A stretch of DNA of 64,000 bases, taken from NCBI GenBank assembly GCA_963678705.1, contig OY783209.1, forward strand, positions 12,772,001 to 12,836,000, read 5' to 3'. Source of the DNA: Panorpa germanica (Eukaryota; Arthropoda; Insecta; Mecoptera; Panorpidae). The notes beneath the pieces were generated by a model. It saw only the letters and a program-made list of their open reading frames with translations, did no database searches and had not been told where the DNA came from. The translations under genes and the position numbers were made by a program. Positions 46,075 to 57,520 of the stretch are shown here, piece by piece; within the stretch, counting starts at the first letter, position 1; each line of letters opens with the position of its first letter.

Positions 46075-46700
46075 TTAGGCCAAATCGATAGAAAAAAGCA
46101 TATTTTCGATAATGTTTTTTGACGACGCAGTTAATATATAATTTCTTCTAAAATTACTACATGATAAAATAACATTTAAAAAATACTTTGTGAAATTTTC
46201 ATAAATAAATATCAAGAAAAGAGGCATTGACAGCGAATCTCCGCAGACGTCACAAAAAAAGTAACATTGCGGTGCCACTCATAACTCATCACTGGATTAT
46301 CTGAGTTAAAAAAACCAAAATGATTTCATTAGTTGATAAGTTTCTGCAGGTAACCCTGTCGATTTTCATTTTTATTGATTTTTTAATTATTTACAGCACT
46401 TAGAAGTCAAACTTTGTTATTTTAAAATACGTTAAAATTAAAAAATAAAAGAAAACTCGACAGCGTTACCTCAGCATTTATGTAAAGAAAGAGTGCAAAA
46501 TTTTAAAAGAATCGGACTAGTAGATTTTGAGCCAGAGAGGACACCGACTCTGAAAAAGGTAAGTGGGAGGAAAACTCGTTTAAAAGTTTCAAAGAAAGAC
46601 GAAACCAGACCAGAGTGGTGAAGACTTAAATCTCCGTCATATTTACTCCAATCGACTTCAAATTTTCACATAATGAACTTAATATGTTGTACAATAATAT
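46075..46700 (-). pseudogene. Family E LINE-like fragment, copy 3
   Basis: Inverted relative to copies 1 and 2. Minus strand reads FFCDVCGDSLSMPLFLIFIY, then SCSNFRRNYILTASSKN. The non-coding lead (GGTCTGGTTTCGTCTTTC) lies at its high-coordinate end. Same Cys-to-Tyr change in the tail motif as the others. Confidence 0.6.
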
Positions 46701-48939
46701 AAATAATGATAAAAAAAATGAAACCGACATATTCAGGACTACGGTAGCTAGTCGGCCCCAGATGACAGATACGCCGGATTAAAGAGACATTACTGTACTG
46801 CATTTCAATAAAGTTTTGTGCACTACTGGTTGTAGTTGTAGTTAACAAAAGCAAAATGAATTACGTACACATTCGAGTATGGTTTTCGGTTTTGAAATTC
46901 ACAGCAGATTTATGAACCGCAGATCCTGAATCTGACAAACAACTAAGTCACACCACAAATCACAATCCTCAATTTCAATGCATTAGTAAGTACTAGTATG
47001 GAGTATGTGTCAGTAACGTTGGTACGGTACCAGGCAGGAAATCGACGCCAGGCGTCGTTATTAGCATTGCGATATTCCACCACTATGCCGCGTCATCCCT
47101 TGCAATTGATTTGTTAGCTTTGACCTGATTTCACTGTGGTAATTATTCGTATGAATAAAACATTTTGCCTCGTTGTGTTTGTGTGCGAATGAGAAGATTT
47201 AGAGATATGATAAGGCACGAGAAAGACTCATTGATGTTACTGCCATCAAACGGAATTATACAGAACTTAAAAGGTAGAGATGGCAGTACACTAAGTGCAC
47301 GCTTAAACCTCATGGATGCTTCTGCTTCTCGTCATTCATTTAATATTAAACATCTCAACTATATTTTAAGCCAGAACCGACATAGTTTCTCTACTATAAA
47401 CAATAGTATTCCGTGCGTTAACTGCAGGGGAAACTGTGAAAAATAAATCCAATGGTAACATGGTATTTGGGTCCTAAAATATTTAGGATTTTACTACGGT
47501 CAATCTTTGATGAAGTAGGAAATTTGATTATTACGTATTATAAACATATACTCAAAATATAAATACAAAATATCTATTTTCTATTTTGTATTTAAATACC
47601 TTTTAAGAGTATAGAATTTTATATTATATTTTGTCCTATTTGGAAAATACAAAATAATTTTTTTATTTTTGTTACTTCATAGTATTAATCCGTAAACATT
47701 ATTTTTTTAATATAAATTTAAAACCCCACCAACAATTTATTTAGCACCATTTATGATCTAAAAGTATATTTTCATTCATAAGTTGACATTATTTAGACAT
47801 GAGTGTACTAAATGTGTTGTACTTTTAACGCACCGACTAGTGCGACGTAAACATGCGACACTAATAAAACCCTTACTTTTGCTATTTTTTAAAATTCTAG
47901 GTAGTATGTTAATGAAACAAAAATGTTTCAAAACGAAGTCGCTCTTTATCAAAGAAAATTCAATTATATTAGTAACATAAAGAGTATTCTATTTTCTCAA
48001 AAGTATTCTTAAAATACGTATTTTGTATTTGAAATAGAAAAATAACGAGTTATTGTTATTTGTATGTACGATTGTATTTAAATACTTTTGAAAAGTATTT
48101 GTGCACATCTCTGCGTACTGTAAAGGATATTCCAATCTATTTTGATAGGAAGATGGTAAAATCAGGTAAAAGCCAAAGCAGACAATGTGGTGGAATACAT
48201 AAACAATTAGCTTAAGTGAGTCTAGCGAGTGCTGTAGACATTGCTAATGAGTTCTTCTGTTGTCAGAGTTCAATACGATGTGCTAGTAAGACAAATGGGG
48301 ATTACGGGGGTTGGGGTTGTACAAGAGTCACGACAACGGGAGGTCGCTGTAATGTAACAAGACTCTAGAGCTTACCAGCACAGGTTAGGTCCTGATGTCG
48401 ACCGCGTTACAGAGTTGGAGAAAGTAAAATACGTGGTGAAAAATGTCGTGATATATGATGGGTCATAGTTCAAAGGGTAGACGCGCTGGACGGACTTGAT
48501 GTGATTTATTGTGAGTGATTGTAAGGTCAAACTAAGTATAAGGTCGCTTGATATCGTTGCTGTGGAATTAATGGCATTAAAACTGGTGAAGAGAAGCTAG
48601 CATCTAACTTCGGTGCATAGTTACATGCAATTTTTCTTAATATTTGAATTTGTAAATGTTATTTTCATTTTAGATGTAGTTTATAACGTTATTGTTTTTA
48701 TATTATGTATTTTATACTTGAATCCTACTTCTCCTATGCTGCCTTGCGCGTATATCTTCAGTTTAGACGCCGAAATGACAAAACATTGTATCTACTTTAA
48801 TGATGACTATTTTAATTGTTAACATCTCCTATAATATTGCGATTAATAGATAATTGAGTAATATAGGTCCTGAGATCCATCTTTATCAATATTGCTGTCC
48901 TATATAGCTATATAGCTTTATAAAAATTACTAAAGTTTA
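46701..48939. other. Mostly unassigned; one unknown open frame
   Basis: A plus frame of 93 codons at 47165-47446 (segment NLMDASASRHSFNIKHLNY, ending CVNCRGNCEK) begins only at a TTG and matches no family I know. It has no splice context. 47805-47945 is a family F fragment and 48050-48115 a piece of family B interior. The rest shows nothing. Confidence 0.35.
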
Positions 48940-49440
48940 CCTCCGTCGCAAGCGACGACTGTCTTTTGTGTGTGAATTGTGAATTTAAAAAATATATTTT
49001 TTTCAACAAAATAAAAAACTTTTTTTCCAAATTTGGAATTTTTTCTTTCGATTTGTAAATTAGGTACCAAAGTTAGTATAGCCTATATAAAAAATTTCAA
49101 CTTTGTAGCACAATTTTTATCCTCGGCAAAAACCGCCACCATGCCCTCAAATAAATTTTTTTTAATATTAAATTCAATTATTACACAATCTTTGATTTTC
49201 AAAATTTTGAATTTCTAAGTTTTGAAATATGTTCAATAGCGTAATACACATGCAAAATTTCACCTCTCTATCTTTTACGAATACAAAGTAATAGACAGTT
49301 TTTCCAAAAGTACGTGTTTCCAGGAAATTCAGGGAAAAATCCGGGAACGCAAAAACTCTTAGAATATTTTTCTCTACGAAATAGGAAATTTTCAAAAACT
49401 TCCCATGTGCCGTTTTCGAGCTACCATACAAAAATCACTA
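48940..49440 (-). repeat. Family J interspersed repeat, inverted copy
   Basis: Reverse relative of 10340-10925: AAATTAGGTACCAAAGTTAG, CTCGGCAAAAACCGCC and TTCTCTACGAAATAGGAAA correspond. The outer end CTCCGTCGCAAGCGACGA matches the GTCGCAAAGCG end of copy 1. Confidence 0.6.
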
Positions 49441-50185
49441 CCAAATATATAAGAATATAAACATAAAAATATACACCTGGAACATTATAATATAGGATCA
49501 CATATAGAAATATTTTGTTATGTTTAAAAACTTAAAATAAATCATGGATGAAAGTATTCAGATGCTGTATTCAGACAATGAACTACAAAATCCGTGAACG
49601 TGCTATGTCGCTAATCTACATCATCTCCGTATCGTCAAACTCCTCGTAACTTGGTGCACACTCGAGATGAACTCATAAGGATCTCAATTTCCTTCGTCTT
49701 GAGAACTGCATTTCCTTTAAAGTACCTTTATCAAGTTTTCTGCAGATACCCATGCCCGTATGTATAAATATTTAATATGTTGCTTTTGTAATTTATGAAT
49801 ATCTTTTATTCATCAATCAGTACGTCAGTACAGTTATTAATGTGAGCTGACGTGTTGTAGGAACAGACACACAAACAAAATTATAACAAACAATAAATAT
49901 TGAATTTAATACTCAAAAAATGTTCATTTGATATGAACATAAATAAATAAAATAAATTAAATTGTTCCCGTTTCATATCACTTGATAGATCAACATGGCA
50001 TGTGAATTAAATTCATAGAAACCCACAAATATTCACTAGAGAGCAGTACCGGATTAATATTATAACAAAACTTACAACAAAAATATTTTGACGTTTACGC
50101 CTTTACGTATACAACATGCAAACAATAAATAAATGTCAAACCTTAATTTACAGATCTCTACTTTATCGACAAGTGGTGCCATCTG

Positions 50186-50889
50186 TTTTTGTAAAATTCA
50201 ATTGTCATTAAACTATAACAAATGTCACTTTCAAAAACAAATTAATTGTTTTAAGCTAATAATCACAATAACATTAAACAACAACACAAATTACACTATT
50301 TATTTAACACTATAGTTCTTTTTTAGTAATTAGAAACATTAAATTAAGACACGCCACTATGTAAGGTTAAATAATAAAAACTGTCAACACTTGATTATGC
50401 TAATATAAATATGTTTGTAGATAAACTAAGTAGCTCAAATCAATCTGTAGATACTTATGAACAACAACAAATAATTTTACTGCTTTAAAATGCATTTTAT
50501 TTTATATAATTACTTTTTTTAATTAGAGCAGTCTGTCAATTGTAAAATTCAATTGTCATTAAACAGTATTAACTGTAATAGAGTAAATGTCACTTTTAAA
50601 AACAAACCAATTGTTTTAAACTAATAATCACAATACTAATCAAGAACACAATTACATTTTTTATTTGACACTTTAGTTATTTTTAGTCATTGGAAACATT
50701 AAATTAAGGCATGTCACTATGTAAGGTTAGATGACAAAAACTGTCAACACATAATTGTGTAAATAAAAATACGTTTATAGATAAACCAAGTAGTTCAAAT
50801 CAATCTTCAGATACTTATGAACAACAACAAATACATTTACAGCTTTAAGAAGCATTTTATTTTTTATAATTACTTTTTTTAATTAGAAC
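50186..50889. repeat. Tandem dimer, unit about 351-360 bp
   Basis: GTAAAATTCAATTGTCATTA begins at 50191 and again at 50542. TACTTATGAACAACAACAAA recurs 360 bp apart, and TAATTACTTTTTTTAATTAG closes both units. The units differ by scattered substitutions and small indels. Very AT-rich, no coding signal. It could be an ancient local duplication or two monomers of a satellite. Confidence 0.85.
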
Positions 50890-51654
50890 AATTAGAGGTA
50901 CCTGTTGACGTATAAACTTCCACACTCACTATGGCTACCTGCAATGGATTATGGGAGATGCCAGACTTGCCAACTTCCGAACAAATAAATTAGATAATAA
51001 GAAAAATAAATACTAATAATCATTCAGTAATATTGTTTGATATATCTGAATTGAACGAATCCATCCTTAGAAATTAATTAAAAATTTGTGAATATTTTAA
51101 TGTAAATTAAAGAGTTTCTAGTTTACAATTATATTGTATAAAATTATTGGAAATGTTTATATTATATTATTTATGTATTTTAATTTTATTTTATAATATT
51201 AACAATAAAATATTTTATTTAATATTGTATAATTTAATTACGAAATTCAATATTTTTTAAATAATTAATTTTCAATTAATAATTTTACTAATAAGCAATT
51301 ACGGAATTTATATTTTATATTTAATTATGGAAGGTTAGACATATATACAAATGCCTTTGAAGGATGAAAGGTCTACAAAGGAGGATTACCTGTCTAAAGA
51401 TACGCAATTGTATATAGAAATAGGGGCCACGCAATTTGGGCGACTCTAGAACACACGAGCGACTTCTGGATAGCAGCTCGAAGCAAAACATGGAGCAATG
51501 GTAGATTCGGTTTTGAAATATTATTTCACACAGATCGCTTGATAGTTTTCTGGATTGGAATTGATTATTAATAAATAAATGTTTAAGTTATTATTGAGCT
51601 TTAATTGAGAGAACCTTAACAATATAAAGCTATGTATTTACCAAATATGAGACA
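50890..51654. other. Very AT-rich, no gene
   Basis: 51040-51350 is almost pure A/T. A GC-richer island at 51355-51520 opens with a 32-codon frame (MPLKDERSTKEDYL) of no known family and no splice context. Confidence 0.3.
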
Positions 51655-52680
51655 AAGAATATATGTATAAAGACATTATATTTCTTTACTTAATACAAAG
51701 CTGGTCTGTCGGTAAAATAGTGACCGTTCAGTGATAACATATACGTCGCGAACGCTATAGATGTCCCTGTAGGAATAACGGCCAATACAGTTGATATTTG
51801 GAGTCAACAGAACTCACTCTTATTAGTTAGTTAATTACTTAAGTGCATATTGTGAGGTTATAATAAAATTAGATAAAAAGGAATTGACAATTTATGATAA
51901 ATAATAAACTAGAACGGTCGTTTCTTTAAATTTCAGGTATGATTTAAGTTGAACAATGTAGTTATTAAAATATGTATGTAAATTACCAAAATAAACTTTA
52001 AATTTCAGAAGCAAACACATGAGTTTGTTTAAAATTTACAATGGGCTTGTGTCCTCATTTTTAAGTGGTCGATTTTTCAATTGTTGATTGAAATTGATGT
52101 TAATAAATGTGTATTGGAGTGTCTATTTTATTAAATATCTAAGTGTTGACGGAGATATAGCAATTAAAAGTTGGCCATACTTGAATGATGTGAAATGCAT
52201 TTTATACGTCAGTTATTTGTTGAGTAGGTCAGTGCTGTGGTAATGTTTTCTGGCTGTTGGTAGTCAAACAATCAAGTCAAGTCAAAGAATAATAAGTTTT
52301 TATTTTATTTAACCCTGCTACGGCAGACATAATATTGAAATTTTGTTGTTCCTCGAAATAGCTGTAAATAATATTTGATATTTTGATATATAAATACATA
52401 TAGCAAAGCTGTAAGGTTGGCAGCGGTTGTGATGTCACATGCATTTGGAATGTGTACAACGTTGAATCCCTTTAATAATTAAAGAGACAAAATGACTATT
52501 TTAATTGTTAATATCTCTTAACCTATAAAGAGTTATTAAAAAATAATTGAACATTTGAGGTTCTAGTAACCCACTTTATCAATATATAGTACACTTTTAT
52601 AGAAATTAAGACATAGGACACAAGCCCATTCCTAACAAAATTGGAGACATTGTCTTATATATGTATATGTCATAAAATGA
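51655..52680 (+). repeat. Family C copy split by a family D element
   Basis: Family C sequence runs from TATTTCTTTACTTAATACAAAG to AAAATTTACA at 52040 and resumes at 52630 (TCCTAACAAAATTGGAG, TTGTCTTATATA). The insert occupies 52043-52627. Confidence 0.75.
52043..52627. mobile_element. TIR element family D, copy 3, inside family C
   Basis: Exact termini GGGCTTGTGTCCT and AGGACACAAGCCC, 585 bp. Flanked by AT at 52041-52042 and 52628-52629. Compared with the uninterrupted family C copy at 45 kb, the insertion either duplicated a 2-bp AT or (if A/T belong to the element) left no duplication. Confidence 0.88.
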
Positions 52681-53353
52681 TATAAAGAAATTTAATAATA
52701 AAAATAATATAAGATAAGGTAAAGCGTTAATACAATTTGTTTAGGACCAAGTAAACTTCTTTTCTTTAGCTAAACTTTGAGCCGGTATCATATATCAAGA
52801 CGGATATCAGCTATCCAACATTTTATCCATCCCATTCCATACCTTCAACTTTTTATAGCACGTCATAAGAGCCCATATGTATTGCATCAGGTGGTAACTT
52901 AATCCAGTCTATGGTCACTCAGGTAAGCAACTAATCGTATTAGAATCTAGCGGGGTAATTGCACGGGTAAGGGCAAGGGCAAGAGCACCGACACGGGCAA
53001 GCTCATTAGCCTTGTGCAGTAATTAGTACAAGAGCCGAGACGATGACGATGACGACGACGCAAGCAAGCTGTGTTTGGAGTTTAATAGAAGGCTAATAAT
53101 GTGCGCGCAAGATGTTCAGTAGAATTGTGCTTTAGTTTCACCTTTTTGCCCTTCACGTTTTCATTGAATGGCGGCCAATTTGAGTATAAAAGAATGCTAA
53201 AATTTATAAAAGATCGGGTTACTTTAAATTGTTCATTCGGATATAATAATGAATATATATTATATATATGTAGACATACGTACACGTTTGCCAACACATG
53301 AAGAATCTTCTAAGACGATATTATTATATAATAATATATGTATATATTTTTAA

Positions 53354-54326
53354 CCCTTCGTGTGAACGCTATATTTTTCGAGTCATGGTGTGTACACTGG
53401 GTCTTTGAGAAAACAGTTGAGTTTTTCGAGTTAGATTGCTTCTTGAAGTGTCTACTACATGGTCTAGAAGTTTCCAAATTCAAAAGTTTAAAACCGTTGT
53501 TAATAAAAATAGAGAAATAGTAAAAAAACGGAATATTGTTAAAAAATTTGTAACTTTATAACGAACGAATATTAAGAAAAACGGTTGTAGACTTTTTTAC
53601 TTTAGACTATAAGCTTTCGAAAGAATGTAGTGTCTGTGGCGTGGGTTCCAATAAGTTGTATTATTTGTGCACCTGAAAGTGGGGAATATTTTGTGGATTC
53701 AGGCATGTCATAATAAACGGAACGGTGATTATTCGGCACTAAATAAGTTTTTATTGATGAAAATACAAAAGTTATGAAATAATAATTAATAATAGTTAAT
53801 AATAATTAGGACAAAAGTGGTTACGATGATTATCGCAAACCGGTGCCCCGCACGATACACAAGAGTACATTGTTTTTTGTTTTCCTTCCAAGTGCAAAGA
53901 GAACATCGTTTTCGCTTTTATAGTTTACGCGTTTAATGGCCACCCATCTTCAAAAACTTATTGTAGTAAAAAGATGAGCTAATAAAAAAAATCTATAGAA
54001 ATAATATAAGAAATAATATATTAAATGACATAAAACATTTATTTTAACCATGAAAAAACTGTAAAACAACGAGGAAAGCAAAAAAAAGTGCATTTACTAA
54101 CATTGGAAAATATTAACGTAATACTTTTAGGGAACAGAGAGGCAAGTTTCACTAGCTCCCTTTTGCCGGTAAACTGCCAGAACCGCACACTGCTGGAATC
54201 TTAAGTCGCTACTACTACCTAGATTTTTTAGGCGGCATAGATGAAGCGTGCTCTGTACTCATGAGAGAGAAATAGAAGTTTGAAATTTCAACTGTTCCTT
54301 TAAAGACCCAGTGTACACACGCAGGG
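53354..54326. mobile_element. Deleted piggyBac element with TTAA flanks
   Basis: TTAA at 53350-53353 and 54327-54330 flank ends CCCTTCGTGTG and CACACGCAGGG. Subterminal inverted TACACTGGGTCTTT and AACAGTT extend the symmetry. The left end has an extra insert of about 28 bp. TTAA plus CCCT ends is the piggyBac signature. Only the end of a transposase is left (53796-53917), so the element is not autonomous. Confidence 0.88.
53796..53917 (-). pseudogene. piggyBac transposase C-terminal Cys-rich domain, frameshifted
   Basis: Minus strand reads KRKRCSLCTWKENKK, then in a shifted frame SCVSCGAPVCDNHRNHFC and PNYY plus a TAA stop. The spacing CxxC ... CxxCxxxxCxxxHxxxxC is the RING-like zinc domain that ends piggyBac transposases. 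One frameshift falls in an A-rich run near 53873. Upstream catalytic parts are missing. Confidence 0.8.
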
Positions 54327-54330
54327 TTAA

Positions 54331-55215
54331 TTTGGTATTACCGTCTCTATTTGAATGGAAGAACATTATTTTAATAACATTTTAAAAATGTATAATAAAA
54401 GTAATAGAAAATAAATAAACTTAATTATCAGATTGTGGTATATGTGTACATATTTTAAATTGTAATAATTGATAGCTTATAAAAAACAATTAAAATTAAA
54501 ATTAAAATTCCTGTTTCAATATTTACTGAGTATAACATATATAATATCAAACAATTTGTCTGCAGTAAACAAAGCCTCATACATACATACATTAAACAGG
54601 TTTAAACATGTTTGCAAATAGAAATTCATGCAGGCATATAGTTCGTACAGACAAGAGGATGATGGAGTCACCCCTCCTTCTCGTTTCCCTCGCCCACGAA
54701 TGCAGTTTGTTGATGCGCTATGTTTAAGAAGCCGTCGTATTTTAGGGACGCTGATGGTGACGCCACAGTTGGTGTTGCGGCCTGACGTAACGTGGCGTCT
54801 ATTTAAATAATAAACCTTTAGTATTCCCCAGACTCTTACAGATATACTTTCTATATAATATATATATTTTTTAGACAAAAATTAATATTTTAAAGTAAAT
54901 ATTTTTTGTATAGGTACCATATTTTTCTATTTATGCAAATTAAAATTCAAAATAATATACAAAAGAAGCTTGAAAATAAGTAACAAGTAAAAGTAACGAC
55001 AGGGAAGTAATATTTACACATTTAGAATAATACTCGTAGATAGCAAATAAGAGTTTTTAGAAGGTGAAGTTTAAACATTCAAATATTGAAAGTATTTCTT
55101 AAGGTAGTGCACGAGTCATAGGCAAAAGTCTATACGTAACGCAATATACAGACTAAACACAAATAAACTGATGAGAAATATGCCAACCCTGTCGTATATA
55201 GTAAGGTACATATTG
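54331..55215. other. No gene supported
   Basis: A GC-richer patch at 54625-54800 is open on both strands (minus GRGKREGGVTPSSSCLYEL) but has no splice pair or family resemblance. The rest is AT-rich. Confidence 0.3.
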
Positions 55216-55793
55216 GGTGCGTTCAACTAAGCGTTCACAACATCCAAAATATTATTTCAGCCGTTCCACATGACGACCAGGGTCGTTGTCGAAACGTCAC
55301 TAATAACGTCATTAATTTCGCTCATGCCAAGCTCACAACGACCCATCTGAAGAGTTTAGTCGTATTGGTCGTTGTTGAGCATTTCGGCGCAATGAATAAA
55401 CATAACTTTATATAATTCGTAGAGAGATATTTTATTTGATTTTATTTTATTATATAATTACGTTAAATAAGCTTAATAAAATTAATTTTAATTCATATTT
55501 AACTGCCATTTATACACTTTTCTACATACCATAACCTAACTTAATACATAAACAATGTTCATTATCATTTAGAATATATTTCTTTTATGAAAAATGTATT
55601 TTGTTTGTAGATATAGCTTTTGCTACAGAACTATTTAATCAACTATTGCAATCCTTATTTTTTCAACGCTCAAAACCATTCAAAACGCTCCATAATCCAT
55701 TCCAGTTGAGTGTATGCTTGCAACGCTCGCAAGCAAGTGAAACGGGAAAAACTGCGGTCGTGAGTGTGATTGTTGTGATCGCATAGTGGAACA
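55216..55793. mobile_element. TIR element, GGTGCGTTCC family, copy 2
   Basis: Aligns with 4457-5032 through GTCGTTGTTGAGCATTTCGG and TTTCAACGCTCAAAACCATT. The left end GGTGCGTTCAACTAAGCGTT is intact; the right end is eroded after AGTGGAAC. Confidence 0.8.
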
Positions 55794-56808
55794 ATGGGTG
55801 CTATTGTGTATATTACAGACAGTACGCGCGCAAAGCATGACAACTTATCAACTTATACCTCTTTGACTAATTGCTCAAGCAGTCTAAAAGAAGTAATTTA
55901 TTCCTCTACTATATTATATCATTTTCTTTTAAATATGTAGAAACATATTTGTAATTTGGCAATTAAATTAAGGACACTTCTATTAACAACATATATATTT
56001 TAATTTTGTCAAATTCTATACAAAAGTGGTTTTACTAGCGTACCACTTTAAAAGAATTTGTGATTATCATTGCCAATAAAAATTAATGATATTGGCGGCT
56101 GAGATATTTCACTCTCTAATAAACCACATGGCAATATCCAACAAATGTGTTTGATGTTGAACGAATTCTTCTTATTCTTTACAACCGTACAACATTTTCA
56201 GTTGTTTTTCTTACTCAATGTTTATGTTTCCATATTATTTTTAAATAAAGCTGGTTTATTCAACATCCTGAATATGTTTTACATTTGAATAGGATTTTTC
56301 CTTGTTCCTCTTTTACGATTTCAGTTGTTTATCTTGAAAATTGTACAACAGCAGTTCCTATTATTATTTAAACAAAAATAAATACCTGCAGGCTAAATTA
56401 TATAACATTATTTGTGTTTTGATGGAAAGGACGCACTTTAAATGCAGGTGGATGTGATGTAGTGTTTCTATGATAAACAAATCTGCAAACATACGTTAAA
56501 GTATGCTTATTGCAAGTTAAAACTAATGTAGTACACTCACTGCAAAGTTAACTTTATGTTATTAGTGTTATTAATTGTTATATTGTAGCGGAAAGCAAAA
56601 TCCCAGGGCCACCAGACATCACTTATTTTCTGATGAACAATATGTGTAACATGGAGTAGGCTTAGTGTTTACAGTGATCGTATGCCTACCTGCTAGCTTG
56701 ACCAAGCCGCCATTTTCCAGGTATCAGGTAATCAAGGTATATGTCTCACTTACTCTTATACGCACGGATAATGCCCTCTCGCTTCTAGTCATAGCGGAAT
56801 TAAAATTG
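55794..56808. other. No feature recognised
   Basis: AT-rich sequence with short chance frames only. Confidence 0.3.
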
Positions 56809-56987
56809 GGTCTAGGGGATGTTTGGCCCCTTGGATCCTCTGTCCTCTTGTAAAACGTTTTAAGACAGTTGTCTCGCTAACATATATAAAATTGGACTAT
56901 AAGTGAGTTTAAGTAATTTTACTTAACTGTTTTAAAACGTTTTACAAGATGGCAGACCGATGCAAGAGGCCAAACAATTCCTAGACT
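56809..56987. mobile_element. Foldback MITE with arms of about 60 bp
   Basis: The left arm (GTCTAGGGGATGTTTGGCC to GTAAAACGTTTTAAGACAG) is inverted at the right (CTGTTTTAAAACGTTTTAC to GGCCAAACAATTCCTAGAC). Only about 55 bp separates the arms, so the single strand would fold into one long hairpin. No coding capacity; superfamily unknown. Confidence 0.85.
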
Positions 56988-57204
56988 GAGATCTTGGACT
57001 ATATATATTTGTGATCAAGCGGTTAATTAAAAAACTATTTCGACAATAATATCCCAGCAGTCCGTGTAGCAATATTTATAAATATTCAAGGCTTCCTATC
57101 TATTTTACAGGTTAGGGCTTCATTTGTAGGTTGCATGCAAGCTGTACATGAAGCCAGACGTATTATTCAACTCAGTTCTGTCCACGTAACGACATACAAG
57201 GTTA

Positions 57205-57520
57205 ATGCAAGCTGCAAATAGGGTCATTTCTCTGAAGTTTAGCATTGAGAAAGCACATTTTTTTATTGGGAAAATGTCAAGTGATGAAGAAGATGTGATT
57301 ATAGCATACGTTTTTATTAGAAGACGACGAATCAGACGTAGAATGTATTGGCTTCATCCACACATCGAAAAGAATATTAACAGCAGATTGCTTGTTGCTA
57401 CAAGAGAGTTATCACAGTATTTCAATCAGTATACCGAATGACTACTGTTCAATAATATGAAGAAAATTGACTGCCGAGTCCGTCACTTTTAAAAGAATAT
57501 TACTTCTATGCGTCGTGCAG
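57205..57520 (+). pseudogene. Harbinger-like transposase N-terminal fragment
   Basis: An open stretch reads MSSDEEDVIIAYVFIRRRR, then MYWLHPHIEKNINSRLLVAT and RELSQ. After a one-base shift it continues FQSVYRMTTVQ. The order (acidic start, RR.YW.HP, then F...YRM) is that of PIF/Harbinger transposases such as HARBI1 relatives. The catalytic DDE domain is not seen; later frames are broken. It could also be a domesticated-gene exon, but the frameshift argues for a dead transposon. Confidence 0.65.

Noticed and set aside
47165..47446. 93-codon plus frame as a small gene
   Set aside because: No ATG at the reported start, no splice or family evidence. Kept only as an unassigned note.
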